Made by a program: the position numbers and the translations under genes. This document shows positions 11,350-22,095 of a stretch of DNA of 64,000 bases, in pieces. The stretch covers positions 21,822,944 through 21,886,943 of the forward strand of contig CM063506.1 of NCBI GenBank assembly GCA_032207245.1, given 5' to 3'. Position 1 is the first letter of the stretch. Every line of letters starts with the position of its first letter. The notes under the pieces were generated by a model. It saw only the letters and a list, made by a program, of their open reading frames with translations. It did not search any database and was not told the DNA's origin. Source of the stretch: Pardosa pseudoannulata (Eukaryota > Arthropoda > Arachnida > Araneae > Lycosidae).

Positions 11350-12112
11350 CTAGCACATAGCCCGTCATATGACGGGATCAGTAAAATTTTCAATTTTCCA
11401 GAATAATTTAGCAAATCGATTGCAAAGCGTGTGGTTATGTATAAAAAACAAACGAACAAACTTCTTAAATTTCCAAAGATACACAAATTAAACGCTAGAT
11501 ATTTGAGTCCGCGAAATAGACTCCTAGACTTTTATGAAAAGAATTTGTTGTTAATACCGGTGATTAAATTTTCATTGAAACAAAAAATAATCGATGGTTA
11601 AATTTAAAATTATTACATATGTACTTAATCTATCATTTAAGCCAAATATAAAAGAAAATTATTTACGTAATATCTAAGTTCCGTGATAAAACGTATGAAA
11701 ATAATCCAGACGATATTTAAATAATTTAAAATAAGAAATGATTAAAGGAGATGGTTAAAGAAATGACGTCATTAAAGCTAGAAATAAATGTTATTTATAC
11801 CTATTTATGTGATACATTGATAAATTGAATCGCTTTCTCTTAACCGGGGAAAATAGGGCTCGAAATAATGGCATTAAACGCACAAAAAGGGGGGAAAGGA
11901 TAGATTTCGAACGTTTTAAAGATGACAGTATTTTTTGCTATGATATGAATCATATTTATACCAATTTATTTTAGAATCAGATTGGTAGTGTAGGAGATCA
12001 ACTTTGCTTGTTTTGAATTTTGCTAACCCTAACTCATCAAGAATTCAATATGGATGCCTGTTTCCATTCCAGGTACAACCGCTTCATAAATGCGAGGACA
12101 GATAACTTAGGC

Positions 12113-14414
12113 CAGGGGTAGGCAACGCGGCGCCCCCGATCGATTTTTAATGTGCCCTCGCTGGACTAATGCAAATGTATGATAGCCAGAGCGATTTACT
12201 TACTCTTGTAAAACGGCGATATATAGCAAGTAGTCAGTTGAGTTTAAGATTGTGCATAGATTAGCAGTTTGCTAACCTTGAGCGTATCTAATACCACGCA
12301 AGTATTTTTTGTTAGTGTGTGATCGTATTCCGAATAGACCACGCGTAGACCGTGCATTTAAAACTACCAAGTAATCCGAAATAATTCTTTTCTTTCAAAA
12401 CCCTTCATGGATAAATGTAAAAGAAAAAGAACATATTATTTTAACGATGAATGGGAACATCTATATTGTATCGTTGATTACAAAGGGAAGTGTATTTGTT
12501 TGTTGTGTAATAATAGTATTGAGATTCCCAAGAAAAGTAATATTGAACGACATTTTTAAGTTCGTTCGTACCAATTTTGATAGTGACTATCCAATGAACT
12601 CTGAAATTAGAAGAAAAAAAAGTATTTCTTTAAAATCTTCAATAACTAACCAAAGTTTTTTTACTAAACCACTGCAACAACATAAAGCAGCAACGATCGC
12701 GTCATATAAAATATCGCATTTGCTAGCTAAGAATAAAAAACCATTTACAGATGGAGAATTAGTAAAAGAAGCCATGTTAGAAGCTGCTGATTCACTTTTT
12801 GAAGAATTTAAAAATAAAAAAGAAATAGTTTCAGCTTTAAACACGTTGCAATTATCAGCACGAACTGTTACTAGAAGAATTGAAGTAATTGCGGAGAATT
12901 TGGAGGCAGAATTAACAAATGATATGGAAAATTGTATTTTATTTTCGCTACAGATGGATGAATCGACAGACGTGATAAATATATCACAATTAGCAATTTG
13001 CGTGAAGATGGTATTTTCTGATTTTACAACAAAAGAAGAAATCCTTAAAGTTCTGCCATTAAAGGGAAGCACCAGAGGAGAAGATATCTTTTCTACTTTT
13101 AAAAAGTATATAACAGATGTAAAATTTTGTACAAAAGTTATCGTCATGTACAACAGACGGGGCACCAGCGATGACTGGTAAGAAAAAAGGATTCATTGCC
13201 TTATGTAGACAGGATTCCTTATTCCCTAAATTTATTTCTTATCATTACCTCATACATCAGGAAATTTTATGAGCAAAAATAATCGGTTTTCAACACGTAT
13301 TTACGATAGTAACAAAAATTATTAATTCCATAAGATCGGGAGCTATGCAACACAGATTGTTTAAATTACTTTTAGAAGATGAGGACGTTCAGTTCACAGA
13401 TCTTTTTTTACATACTGAAGTGAGGTGACTGAGCAGAGGTAAAATACTTGAGTGGTTTATCATGCTTTTGCCACAAATAAAGGAATTTATTTCATCAAGA
13501 GGCGAATTTTATGAGCAATTAGAAAATAAGGATTGGCTAATAGACCTCGGATTTCTGACAGATATAACGGCAAATTTGAATGAATTAAATTTAAAAATAC
13601 AAGGGAAAAATCAGCATATCGCTGACATGATTAGTGCAGTAAATGCATTCAAATGCAAGTTAGTGTTGTTGAAATCCCATCTATTGAAAAAATCATTATC
13701 ATATTTCCCAAATATAAAATATACTGTTGAGAGTTTAAATTTGAATAATGAAAATTTTACTGCTACATCATATTTAAAAATTATAGATAAGCTAATAGAA
13801 GAGTTTTCTTCTAGATTTTAAGATTTTGCAGCATTAGAACCCGTTCTAAGATTTTTCATAAATTCATTCAATGTTACTGAAGATGATGTCCTTGAAATAG
13901 TTTCAGTGTATTTCGAGCTTCATAATATCGAAGACCTAGAATTAGAAATAATAAACTTGCAAAGTGATATTATTTTAAAAACCCATAGTAATGATAAAAT
14001 GTTTTGGAACTTAGTCGATGAAAATAAGTATCCTATTTTAAGGAAATGTGCTATAAAAATTTATTCATATTGTGTAACAACATAGAATTGCGAGTCTTTG
14101 TTCTCAAATATGAAATATTTGAAATCAAAATACCGAACAAAGCTTATTGACTCACATTTAGATAATTGTTTAAGGACCGGGAACTCTAAATATATCCCCA
14201 ATTATAAGAAATTAGCTGAAAATATGGACACCCAAGTTTCGCACTGAATTATATGTATCATTATGTATGACACCAACAAAATAAAGTTATAAAAAATCTG
14301 TTTTTTTTTAATGCCTATTTATACCTGTTGATTATCTGTAAAAAAAATATGCGCCCTTGGTGATTTTCAAATTTAGTATTGTGCCCTTGAGGACAAACAG
14401 GTTGCCGACCCCTG
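12113..14414 (+). mobile_element. hAT transposon with 8-base target duplication
   Basis: Terminal inverted repeats CAGGGGTAGGCAAC at the left and, in reverse complement, CAGGGGTCGGCAAC at the right (13 of 14 matching). Perfect 8-base target duplication ACTTAGGC at 12105-12112 and 14415-14422. Both are diagnostic of the hAT superfamily, and the 2.3-kb size fits a full autonomous element. The target was the 5' region of a Helitron. Confidence 0.95.
12407..14247 (+). pseudogene. hAT transposase, GTF2IRD2/ZBED-like, inactivated
   Basis: The probable start ATG is at 12407. The first 50 residues hold a BED-type zinc finger (EWEHLY, then CICLLCNN, then NIERHF). An extra T in a T-run near 12553 shifts the frame. 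The RNase H-like core follows: QMDESTDVINISQLAI (about 12955) carries the first catalytic Asp region. A second shift near 13135 precedes CTTDGAPAMTGKKKGF, the usual second Asp motif. Then come HTEVR-stop-LSRGKIL (stop 13426-13428 where a Trp is conserved), a long helical region, and the C-terminal dimerisation segment CESLFSNMKYLKSKYRTKL (about 14089). Further stops lie at 13270, 13819 and 14083. The layout matches the hAT lineage that gave rise to animal GTF2IRD2/ZBED5-like proteins. Its original role was cut-and-paste transposition in the nucleus; this copy cannot make transposase. Confidence 0.93.
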
Positions 14415-14432
14415 ACTTAGGCTATTATTATA

Positions 14433-15326
14433 CTAGCATATAGCCCATCATATGACGGGATTAGTAAAATTTTTAATATTCCAGAACTGTTAAGTATCCA
14501 ATGAGGCAGGTAAAAAATGGTTTGTTTTTTGGCTGAGAACTAACTATCTGGTTCACTTTCAATAATTTATTTAGCGTCATACTCCTCTAAAGTCTCATGT
14601 GCATTTAGAATCACATTGAATTCATTTAGTCAAACCGTGTGGTTATGTATAATAAACAAACACACAAAAGAACAAACTTTTTAATTTCCAAATATATATA
14701 AATTAAAAGTTAGATATTTATTAGTCCGTGAAATAGACTCCTAGACTTATATGAAAAGAATTTATTGTTAATACCGGTGGTAAAAGTTTCATTGCAACAA
14801 AAAATAATCGATGATTCAATTTAAAATTACCATGTATGTACCTAATCTATTATTTAAGCCAAATATAAAAGAAAATCATTTACGTAATATCTAAGTTCAG
14901 TGATAAAAGATATTAAAATAGTGTAGACGATATTTAAATAGTTTAAAATATGAAATGATTAAATGAGATGTTGAAAGGAATGACGTCACAATGCTAGAAA
15001 AAATTGTAATTTTTACCTATTTATTAACTGATAAATGGATAAATTTAATCGCCTGCTCTTAACCGGAGAAAATAGGGCTCGAAATAATGGCATTAAACTC
15101 TCGAAAAAAAGGGAAGGGTTGGATTTCGAACGTTTTAAAGACGACAGTATTTTTTGCTGTGATATGAAGCATATTTATACCAATTTATTTTAGAATCGGA
15201 TCGATAGTTTAGGAGAAGATAAACTTTATTCGCTTTGAATGGATGCCTTTATCCATTCCAGGTCCAACCGCTTCATAAATTGGAGGACAGACGTACATAT
15301 AACTTAGGATATTATTATAAAGGGGA
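14433..15326 (-). mobile_element. Non-autonomous Helitron, copy 4, nested in copy 3
   Basis: CTAG at 14433-14436 with an imperfect palindrome beside it (CCCATCATATGACGGG), and a 5' end TCCCC on the minus strand at 15326. It sits inside the 5' terminus of copy 3, between TCCCTA and TATAATAATAG, i.e. exactly between an A and a T, the Helitron target preference. No target duplication, as expected. Confidence 0.88.
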
Positions 15327-15332
15327 TAGGGA

Positions 15333-15856
15333 ATTACTATCCAAATAAAATAATTATTTTTAACAGTATATTAGCTATAACAATAACAATACATCATACA
15401 AAACAACAAGAAAAATGATGATTAAGCAATATAAAAGAGGTACCTTTGTAGTAATAGGTAAGCACTGCTCAAATGGGGTGCCCCATTTTGACTTGAAAAG
15501 CAATTAACTTTAATTCTTTCACATAACTCGGAGTTTCCTTAGAATGCTTTATAAACAAAGCTAATCATAAGGTATATGAGGGTAATTAAATATATTATTT
15601 TAACCTACAACATGGTGCTGGTTTTGGTTTGCAAATATAAAATTTACTATTTAAATCTAATCTTATCATACATAACTTTATTTATAATTTGGGACAAATA
15701 TTTAAACTCCCTGGAAACTAATTTACTATGGTTAATCAAATTTAGAAATGCATGAAAAGGAAAAACATACAGTTTTCGTACAAAGAAATAGTTAAAACGT
15801 TATTATTTTATGTTATCTCACCTTGGAAATTAAAGTATCTATTTATTTTTTCTTAA
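15333..15856. other. No recognisable feature
   Basis: AT-rich flank with no motif that I can name. Confidence 0.4.
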
Positions 15857-16928
15857 CCCATTAACCCTTTAAAGTTCATAATTAGAAATTCTTGGACATT
15901 TAGTGGGAATCGTTTAATATTACCTATGAACCTTATAAATGTGAAAATTAATGAAATCAAGTATATCAGGAGTTGTAGATGTGAGCAGTAGTTTAACTGT
16001 AAAACCCTCTCCCTGTACGGCTTAAAAATAATACTTCCATAAAATTTAAATTATATTGGCGAAAAATAATGAATAATTATCATTAATATTATGCAATAAA
16101 TAAATAAATATATAAACCATTTATAAGTGTTGTTTCATGTAAATACTTTTATTTAGGATTATATAACATGAAAAATATAATTCCTGATTGTTTCAAGCAA
16201 AACAAGTTTAAAAGTGTATATTTGAAAGTGAAAAATAAATTATGTAATTTGCTAACATCTATAGATAGTTGTCAACTAACATCTATAAATAACATCTATA
16301 GATAGTTTGATAAGTGTCAAAAACGTAGAAAATCTAAAAAGTCATTTATATATCTTTAAACCGAAGAGGAAAAATAATTCTAACAGCTGGTTTCGCTGAG
16401 AAACCACTGTCCTTTAAAGGGTTAACGCCCAGCGTCCTCATTTGAGGAGAGTCAAAAAATGGTTTTGTAGAGTTTTTGTTTTCTTGAAACGATTCTTCCT
16501 TTTTAATGGAAATAGATATTAATCTTATGAATAATCTCCCAAGTTTTCAAATAGGATCTTATCTATAATTTTGTCATTTCGATCGGCATTTTATGATTTT
16601 CAAGCTTAGAATAGGAACGTATTATGACCGGTATTCTGAACGTATACCGGTCAAAATCATGGCGAATAGCCATATCTGTAATAAGTCGTCTTTTTTCAGT
16701 ACTTTTCTCACATAGGATAGCAAATAAATCTCTTATCACGAAGTTTTCCTTTTTTTTAAAGACATCTTATTATGTTTTAAAATGACACCTCTTCACTGAT
16801 GATGACTTGATGTCATATTTAAAGGTGTTTAAATTTCTTATTTTGTTTTACTTCCAAGTGTCTATAATAGCTTCTATGTTAGGTATTTGCTAATATATAG
16901 TCATCAGAAATATCCAGGCGTTAATGGG
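15857..16928. mobile_element. TTAA-type (piggyBac-like) MITE, family 2, host of another MITE
   Basis: Flanked by TTAA (15853-15856 and 16929-16932). Terminal inverted repeat CCCATTAACGCC, with GGCGTTAATGGG at the right end. A subterminal hairpin TCCTCATTTGAGGA follows the left end. Its TTAA at 15861-15864 was hit by a second MITE. It shares the TIR plan and the GTAGAGTTTTT-GTTTTCTT block with 44688-45191. Without the inner element it is about 510 bp and non-coding. The piggyBac assignment rests on TTAA plus the CCC ends. Confidence 0.85.
15865..16421. mobile_element. TTAA-type MITE, family 1, inner element
   Basis: TTAA on both sides (15861-15864, 16422-16425); TIR CCCTTTAAAG / CTTTAAAGGG; a subterminal hairpin GGTTTCGCTGAGAAACC near the right end. 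Same family as 51850-52690, sharing TGAACCTT-TAAATGT, ATACTTTTATTT and ACAAGTTT blocks in order. Confidence 0.88.
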
Positions 16929-16932
16929 TTAA

Positions 16933-17890
16933 TCTAAGGAAGTATAATTGACGCTAACTCTCTTTTGTGGAATAAAACTTATAATTGGGACACATCAAAA
17001 CTGACTGTTTTTTTTGGGTATTTTTAACTAGCCACTTCGCACCTAACCTTCGATCTGGGTATACATAATTACTCTCAAAAATACTATTTCTGGCCATTTT
17101 AATTCCAGGTAAATTAATACTAGAAAAGTGCAGTCGGCAATATTTGAGGATTTATTCTAGCATTCGGCTAAAAGACATTTGTTTTGTAAATTGTAATCAC
17201 ATTCAATTCTCAGGATATCTTTTATAAAACAAAACTAAAAGTACAACGCAAGGCAATTGTAAGATACTAGTAGGGATTTCCAGAATAAGGATACCAACAT
17301 TTTACATTAATTACGAAGAACTTGAAATGCCTTTCGAACTTCCAGCAGTTGATTTACCACGATTATTCACAGCCTTATAAGTAAATGTCATCGTATAGTT
17401 TTCGATTTATTTATGCTACACATGAAATTTTATACAGAAAACGTTATTATGGCATAAATATAAATGCTATCAGGTAAATCGTGTTGCTGGCTTTTACTTA
17501 GATTTACTGATGACTAATATTTGAGTGGTACATTATTTTCATGTATATTCAGTCATTTGGTAAGCGCACGCCAATAAGATAGTCAAGCAACTCTTTTTCT
17601 TCCGACTTTATTTACAAATATAATTTTCGAACTGTAAACTAACTTTTATCTAAATAAATTTCGATCTATCGATTACTTAGTGATAGTGTAGCTGCATATT
17701 AATGTTGGAGGTGATTAAAAATTAGGGTTGCAAGTTCGATATTCCAGAAAATTCGTCTGTTCTAGAGAAATTAATAGTGTGTAATTCTAATAGTACATGT
17801 GGCCGGCAGCTGTACAGAGTGTCAGATGCTCGCTACCTATAGAACTAGACATAAAGCTAAAACAGTGACTCGTTTGGAAAACTGATCTTA
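16933..17890. other. No recognisable feature
   Basis: AT-rich DNA without motif, repeat or credible frame. Confidence 0.4.
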
Positions 17891-17904
17891 AGAAAAATCC
17901 AATC

Positions 17905-18160
17905 AGTTATTCGATTTATGTATGAGAAAGATGTAACCGAGGCTAAAATTCATCGGGAGCTGGCAGAGGCTTACGGAGAAAATGTAATGTCTCGATAGTA
18001 TGTTGAAGAATGGAGTCGAGAGTTTGCAGCCGATAAAGAAATGATTATCGATGACACAATGAATGACATGACACTGAGACAGTATCAACCAACCTCCCTA
18101 CAGCTGGACTTTTCTACAAGCGACTTTCACTTCTTTTCTTACTTGAAGAAAAAAAAACCG
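17905..18160 (+). pseudogene. mariner transposase remnant, internally deleted
   Basis: The reading from about 17905 gives VIRFMYEKDVTEAKIHREL, then EAYGENVMSR-stop-YVEEWSREF, the N-terminal helix-turn-helix region of mariner/SETMAR-type transposases with CAG changed to TAG. About 18098-18145 gives LDFSTSDFHFFSYLKK, matching the box around the last catalytic Asp of DD34D enzymes. The catalytic core between them is deleted. No inverted ends were found. Dead. Confidence 0.75.
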
Positions 18161-18249
18161 ATTCATTTCACATGCAGTGAATAAGTTCGGAACAACGTGG
18201 CTGAACATGGGAAAAACAAAATGAGGGACTATTCAAACTCATCCTATTA

Positions 18250-18590
18250 AATGATTAGAGCCTAAACTAGTGTTCACATTTTTTATTTGAAGGGCAGGGT
18301 ATACTTATAAAAAAGAGCAATTTTATTGAAGTGAAAAGGTTTTATGAAGCACTTTCTGGGTATCATACTGGGACTATTTGTCAGTTGTCTTTATTGTTGT
18401 TACTCACTCCCCCCTGGTGTAGGAAAACCTATCACCAGGTCCAACAGACATCACTGTTGTATGAGGTTGGTCTGTTGTTACTTCTTATGATGACCCATCC
18501 GAAGACATACAGCAGCATTCAAACTGACAACCAGTAATTCACAACAGCAACCAAAACCGCTATAAAGCTGCTGCTGACTTACGAGAGGTC
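18250..18590. other. Unassigned, CT/CA-rich
   Basis: It leads into the tandem repeat and may be the upstream part of the repeat unit at 50085-50310; I cannot delimit it. Confidence 0.3.
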
Positions 18591-19165
18591 AGCCACGGTT
18601 CGGAGATTCATGTGCTCCAACCCGGTAAAGAACAAACTCTACAGAGGTAATCTCAAGACTACCAGGAATAACGGTAGAGAAAGATCACTCAGGTACCCCC
18701 GGTGCGTAACACCAGAACAAACTCTACAGAGGTAATCTCAAGACTACCAGGAATAACGGTAGAGAAAGATCACTCAGGTACCCCCGGTGCGTAACACCAG
18801 AACAAACTCTACAGAGGTAATCTCAAGACTACCAGGAATAACGGTAGAGAAAGATCACTCAGGTACCCCCGGTGCGTAACACCAGTACACACCTAAAGAA
18901 GGTGCGCCCCTGGGAGGGGGTGTGGTTGAGGGTAAATGCAACTTCATTTGAGCAAGAAATCAAAATCATGGTTCGGAGATTAATGTGGACTCAGTAAAGA
19001 GCAAACTCTACAGAGGTAAGCTCAAGACTACCAGGAAGAACGCTAGAGAAAGATCACTCAGGTACCCCCGGTGCGTAACACCAGTACACTCCTAAAGAAG
19101 GTGCGCCCCTAGGAGGTATAGTTAAGGATGAATGCAACTTCATTTGAGCAAGAAACCACGATGGC
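18590..19165 (+). repeat. Higher-order tandem repeat
   Basis: A large unit (GGTTCGGAGATT..., 85-base core, GTACAC.CCTAAAGAAGGTGCGCCCC, then AATGCAACTTCATTTGAGC) occurs twice, from about 18598 and 18970. In the first the 85-base core is itself triplicated (starts 18631, 18716 and 18801, nearly identical). In the second the core is single, from 19001. The triplication therefore came after the larger duplication. Confidence 0.9.
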
Positions 19166-19214
19166 TGAAGATTTACAATACCTGAAGTGGGCCTTCGTAA
19201 TTTTTAAGCAAGGA

Positions 19215-19330
19215 CCAAGGAGAAGATCTCCTGGTTTGACTTGCAACTTCCTGAGGTATTATTAGGGAATTTGGAGGACATTACGGACAGAACTGATTTT
19301 ACGTGTCCCAGCCGTGGTTATGAAAAAAAA
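19215..19330 (+). repeat. Dispersed repeat W, copy 1
   Basis: AAGATCTCCTGG-TTGAC, then TTGGAGGACATT, then TTTTACGTGTCCCAG, in the same order as 50200-50310 and partly 60840-60905. Possibly a retroposon 3' region; class unknown. Confidence 0.55.
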
Positions 19331-19578
19331 TATTATGCAAGGTAAATGTATTCAGAAAAAGGCAGGATAAATCAACACCTAAAAAAAGAGATAAAATACC
19401 TAGATTAACACATTGCGTGCGGGCACATTTCGCAGCGAAATTGTACCGGGAGCGGGTGTTTTGAGCGTAAATTTAGTTAATCAGTTAAATCTCAATAGAT
19501 TGAAAATTATTGAATTTTTTAACCAACTTTTCGTATTTTATATTGAAATATATAAACAAATATATGAATAGACAAATA

Positions 19579-19588
<10 letters not shown>

Positions 19589-19665
<77 letters not shown>

Positions 19666-19689
19666 ATATATATATATATATATATAATA
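19589..19689. repeat. (TA)n microsatellite
   Basis: About 100 bases of TA with two AAACATA interruptions. The frames predicted across it are artefacts. Confidence 0.95.
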
Positions 19690-20005
19690 TATAAACATAC
19701 ATATAAATAGAATATAATTTTCGCAAGGATAAATAAAAAGTTAATTTTAAATCTAAATTGACTTTTTTTAATACACCTTTCCATTTTGTGGTTCCGCATC
19801 GACTTATGTAAAAACTAGTTTTTAATTGTTTAAATTTTTTCAGAATCTATGTAGTATACAAGAACATTCGGCTTCGTTTTCCTATATATATCGTTATTTT
19901 TGTACCCATAAACAAACCATGTTGTTACACTAACCAGTACTAGTACGTATCCAGTATCAATTGTCAGAAAACGTACTAGTACGTTTCCAACATACCATGT
20001 GTTAA

Positions 20006-20616
20006 CACTAGGTTTACGGGACGAGTAATTTTGACGCATTTTGAATTTTACAAGGAAAATTACAAAATCCTTTTTCATTTTTATTTTATCTCTTCTACTG
20101 ACTGTTATCCATTGAACGAGGTAAATAGACATTGAAATCTTTTTTCTTTAAGAGTGTTGAAATATTGAAATTTTTTATGTGGTGAATTATTTCTACGGAT
20201 ATGCATCAATTTGACGCGATCGTGATGTAGACAAAATGTTTAATAAATTAGTTCTGCTCATGCAAACATTAGAACAATAATAAATGGGAATGTACCGACA
20301 ATACTTTGATTCGTTTTCCAATATTGTTATCTCGAATGAAACAAACAATAAGCTACAATAGAAAGAACGAAACGCAGAATGTCAGTTAAGTCAGAGTGTG
20401 AAGAGATTTTGAAGGTTTTAGTTGCTTGGTTCGAGTATTGAAAAATAAAATACTAGAATATTTTTTGAATTAGTAATGTTATTGTGAACCTCAATGTTAT
20501 TTCATATTTTCATTTTTTACTTATAGTGTATGCATCAAATGACACATCGTTCATGAGTCAAATTGACTCATGCATTCGTAGAGATAGGTATATAAGAAAT
20601 GCCCGTAAACATAGTG
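20006..20616. mobile_element. TTAA-type MITE, family 4
   Basis: TTAA at 20002-20005 and 20617-20620. Left TIR CACTAGGTTTACGGG, right CCCGTAAACATAGTG (13 of 15 paired). 611 bp, no frame. It carries subterminal motifs such as TGACGCATTT and GCATCAA-TTGACGCGATCG. Confidence 0.88.
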
Positions 20617-20620
20617 TTAA

Positions 20621-21284
20621 ATACCTAGGTTTGATCTCGACTAAGAATTTCTCATAGCGGGTATTTTCTAATCAGCATAAAATGCAACTTATCTGATAAA
20701 ATAATTTTTAGAATGGAAATTACAAAGTTTTTTTTAAATGTATCAGAATCAGATGACTTAACAGTAAATGAATATCTTCCATTCGCTTTTGTGAAATTAA
20801 GAAAAACCCATTTCCATCAAATAGATCAAATTAACATAATCCATTCGGAAAAATTAGCTAATGAAAAAAAACCCCATAATCACAATGATCAAGTGATATT
20901 ACAGGAAAGAGATATTTCTACTTTATGTTTAAGTATCATTTTTATTAGAGTGATGTGTAACGTCTTAAGCTTGTTTTATTACTCTAGTTTTGACATTTTA
21001 TTGCTACATTTCAGGCTGTTTGGGTGGAAGCGGGGCTATTTCGAGATTCAACTGCATCATTCCAAGTGGTAATAAAGAATGATAAATTTTTATTTGCTAA
21101 GAAATACTTTAAAATGGTAGTTTTTGTTCAAAATCTTAAAAGTGAAATTTTATTTATTTATTTATTTCATAGATATCATTAGACGGTAAAATTCTTTTCT
21201 GAATATTTAATATATAAGATATATAAAGTAGAGGAATCGTAATTCTAAGGAATTCCTAATTTGAATTTAACAAGGAAGGTTTAA
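20621..21284. other. No confident gene
   Basis: A 119-residue frame at 20713-21072 begins with an ATG but matches nothing I recognise and is K/N/I/F-rich like random AT-rich DNA. Not called. Confidence 0.35.
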
Positions 21285-21541
21285 TAGCACGATTAGGTGC
21301 ATATATTTAATTGTGTAAAGCAAAAACATTCAATTATTGCTTCTTTTTTTTAATATCACATATAGTTTCATAGCACGAGCAGGTGCATGTATTAAATTGT
21401 GTAAAGCAAAAAAATTCAATTATTGCTACTTTTTTTAATATCACATGTAGTTTCATAGCACGAGCAGGTGCATGTATTAAATTGTATAAAGCAAAAACAT
21501 TCAATTATTGCTTCTTTTTTTTTAATATCACATATAGTTTT
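21285..21541. repeat. Tandem triplicate, about 86-base unit
   Basis: Three copies starting at TAGCACGA (21285, 21371, 21456), each with AGGTGCAT, AAAGCAAAA, ATTCAATTATTGCT and a T-run before AATATCACAT. Copies 2 and 3 are closest to each other. Confidence 0.9.
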
Positions 21542-22095
21542 AAGTAAAATAATCGTATAAATCCTATATTATTATCTCTTATAACATTTTAGGAAAAATA
21601 TTACATGACAACTTAACGAAGTATAGCAAGATGTATGCTAGAAAGAACAGGATAACTTGGAATTGATGTCAAGGGAAATTATTTACTATCATAGTGCATT
21701 TTTAATCTCTGATTAAAATGACACGTGATAATGACATTATAGTTAAAAAATATTGAGACATACACATCAACTCATGGGAATTACCGAATAGAATCAAAGA
21801 CAAATAATCAACAGCTAAATAGCATAATTAACTAAAACGCACCAAGGGCCCTGCTCTAAGTGTATTTAATACATATTGTTGAATGTCACACACAAATTAC
21901 TTCAGTTGATAAACATTCGTCTATTTTAACAACAACAATGCACATTTATTGTAATTTTGACTTCAGTTTAGGACACCATCAACCAATGGTGCCACTTCAC
22001 ACACATACAGAGTCAGAATTCTTTTTCTTTCTTGTGGAACATGACAAAAACTCCACCAAACGGCGTAAACCTCAACACATATATTACAATCCGGC
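21542..22095. other. No recognisable feature
   Basis: AT-rich. ACCAAGGGCCCTGCTCTAAG then GTATTTAATA (21841-21871) resembles ACCAAGGGCCTTGGTCAAAG at about 24731, so a dispersed repeat edge is possible. Confidence 0.35.

Larger units (their letters stand above)
11350..15332 (-). mobile_element. Non-autonomous Helitron, copy 3, carrying a hAT and a second Helitron
   Basis: Reads 5' to 3' on the minus strand. CTAG is at 11350-11353, the palindrome CCCGTCATATGACGGG follows at 11360-11375, and the body runs to ACTTAGGC at 12112. There a hAT element interrupts it (12113-14414). After the hAT the Helitron resumes (ACTTAGGCTATTATTATA, 14415-14432) and is broken again by another Helitron (14433-15326). 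The last bases TAGGGA (15327-15332) complete its 5' end, TCCCTA on the minus strand. With both insertions removed it has the same length and sequence as copy 1. Confidence 0.85.

Noticed and set aside
19405..19425. TTAACACATTGCGTGCGGG as a possible TTAA MITE end
   Set aside because: No matching right end was found; the TGTTAA near 20000 belongs to the family 4 MITE.
19485..19799. Open frames of alternating Ile/Tyr across (TA)n, also at 34650-35222
   Set aside because: They are direct translations of dinucleotide repeats and appear on both strands; not genes.
20713..21072. 119-residue frame starting MEITKFFLNVSESDD
   Set aside because: Plausible start but low-complexity AT-rich codons and no recognised motif or neighbouring exon signals that I can defend.
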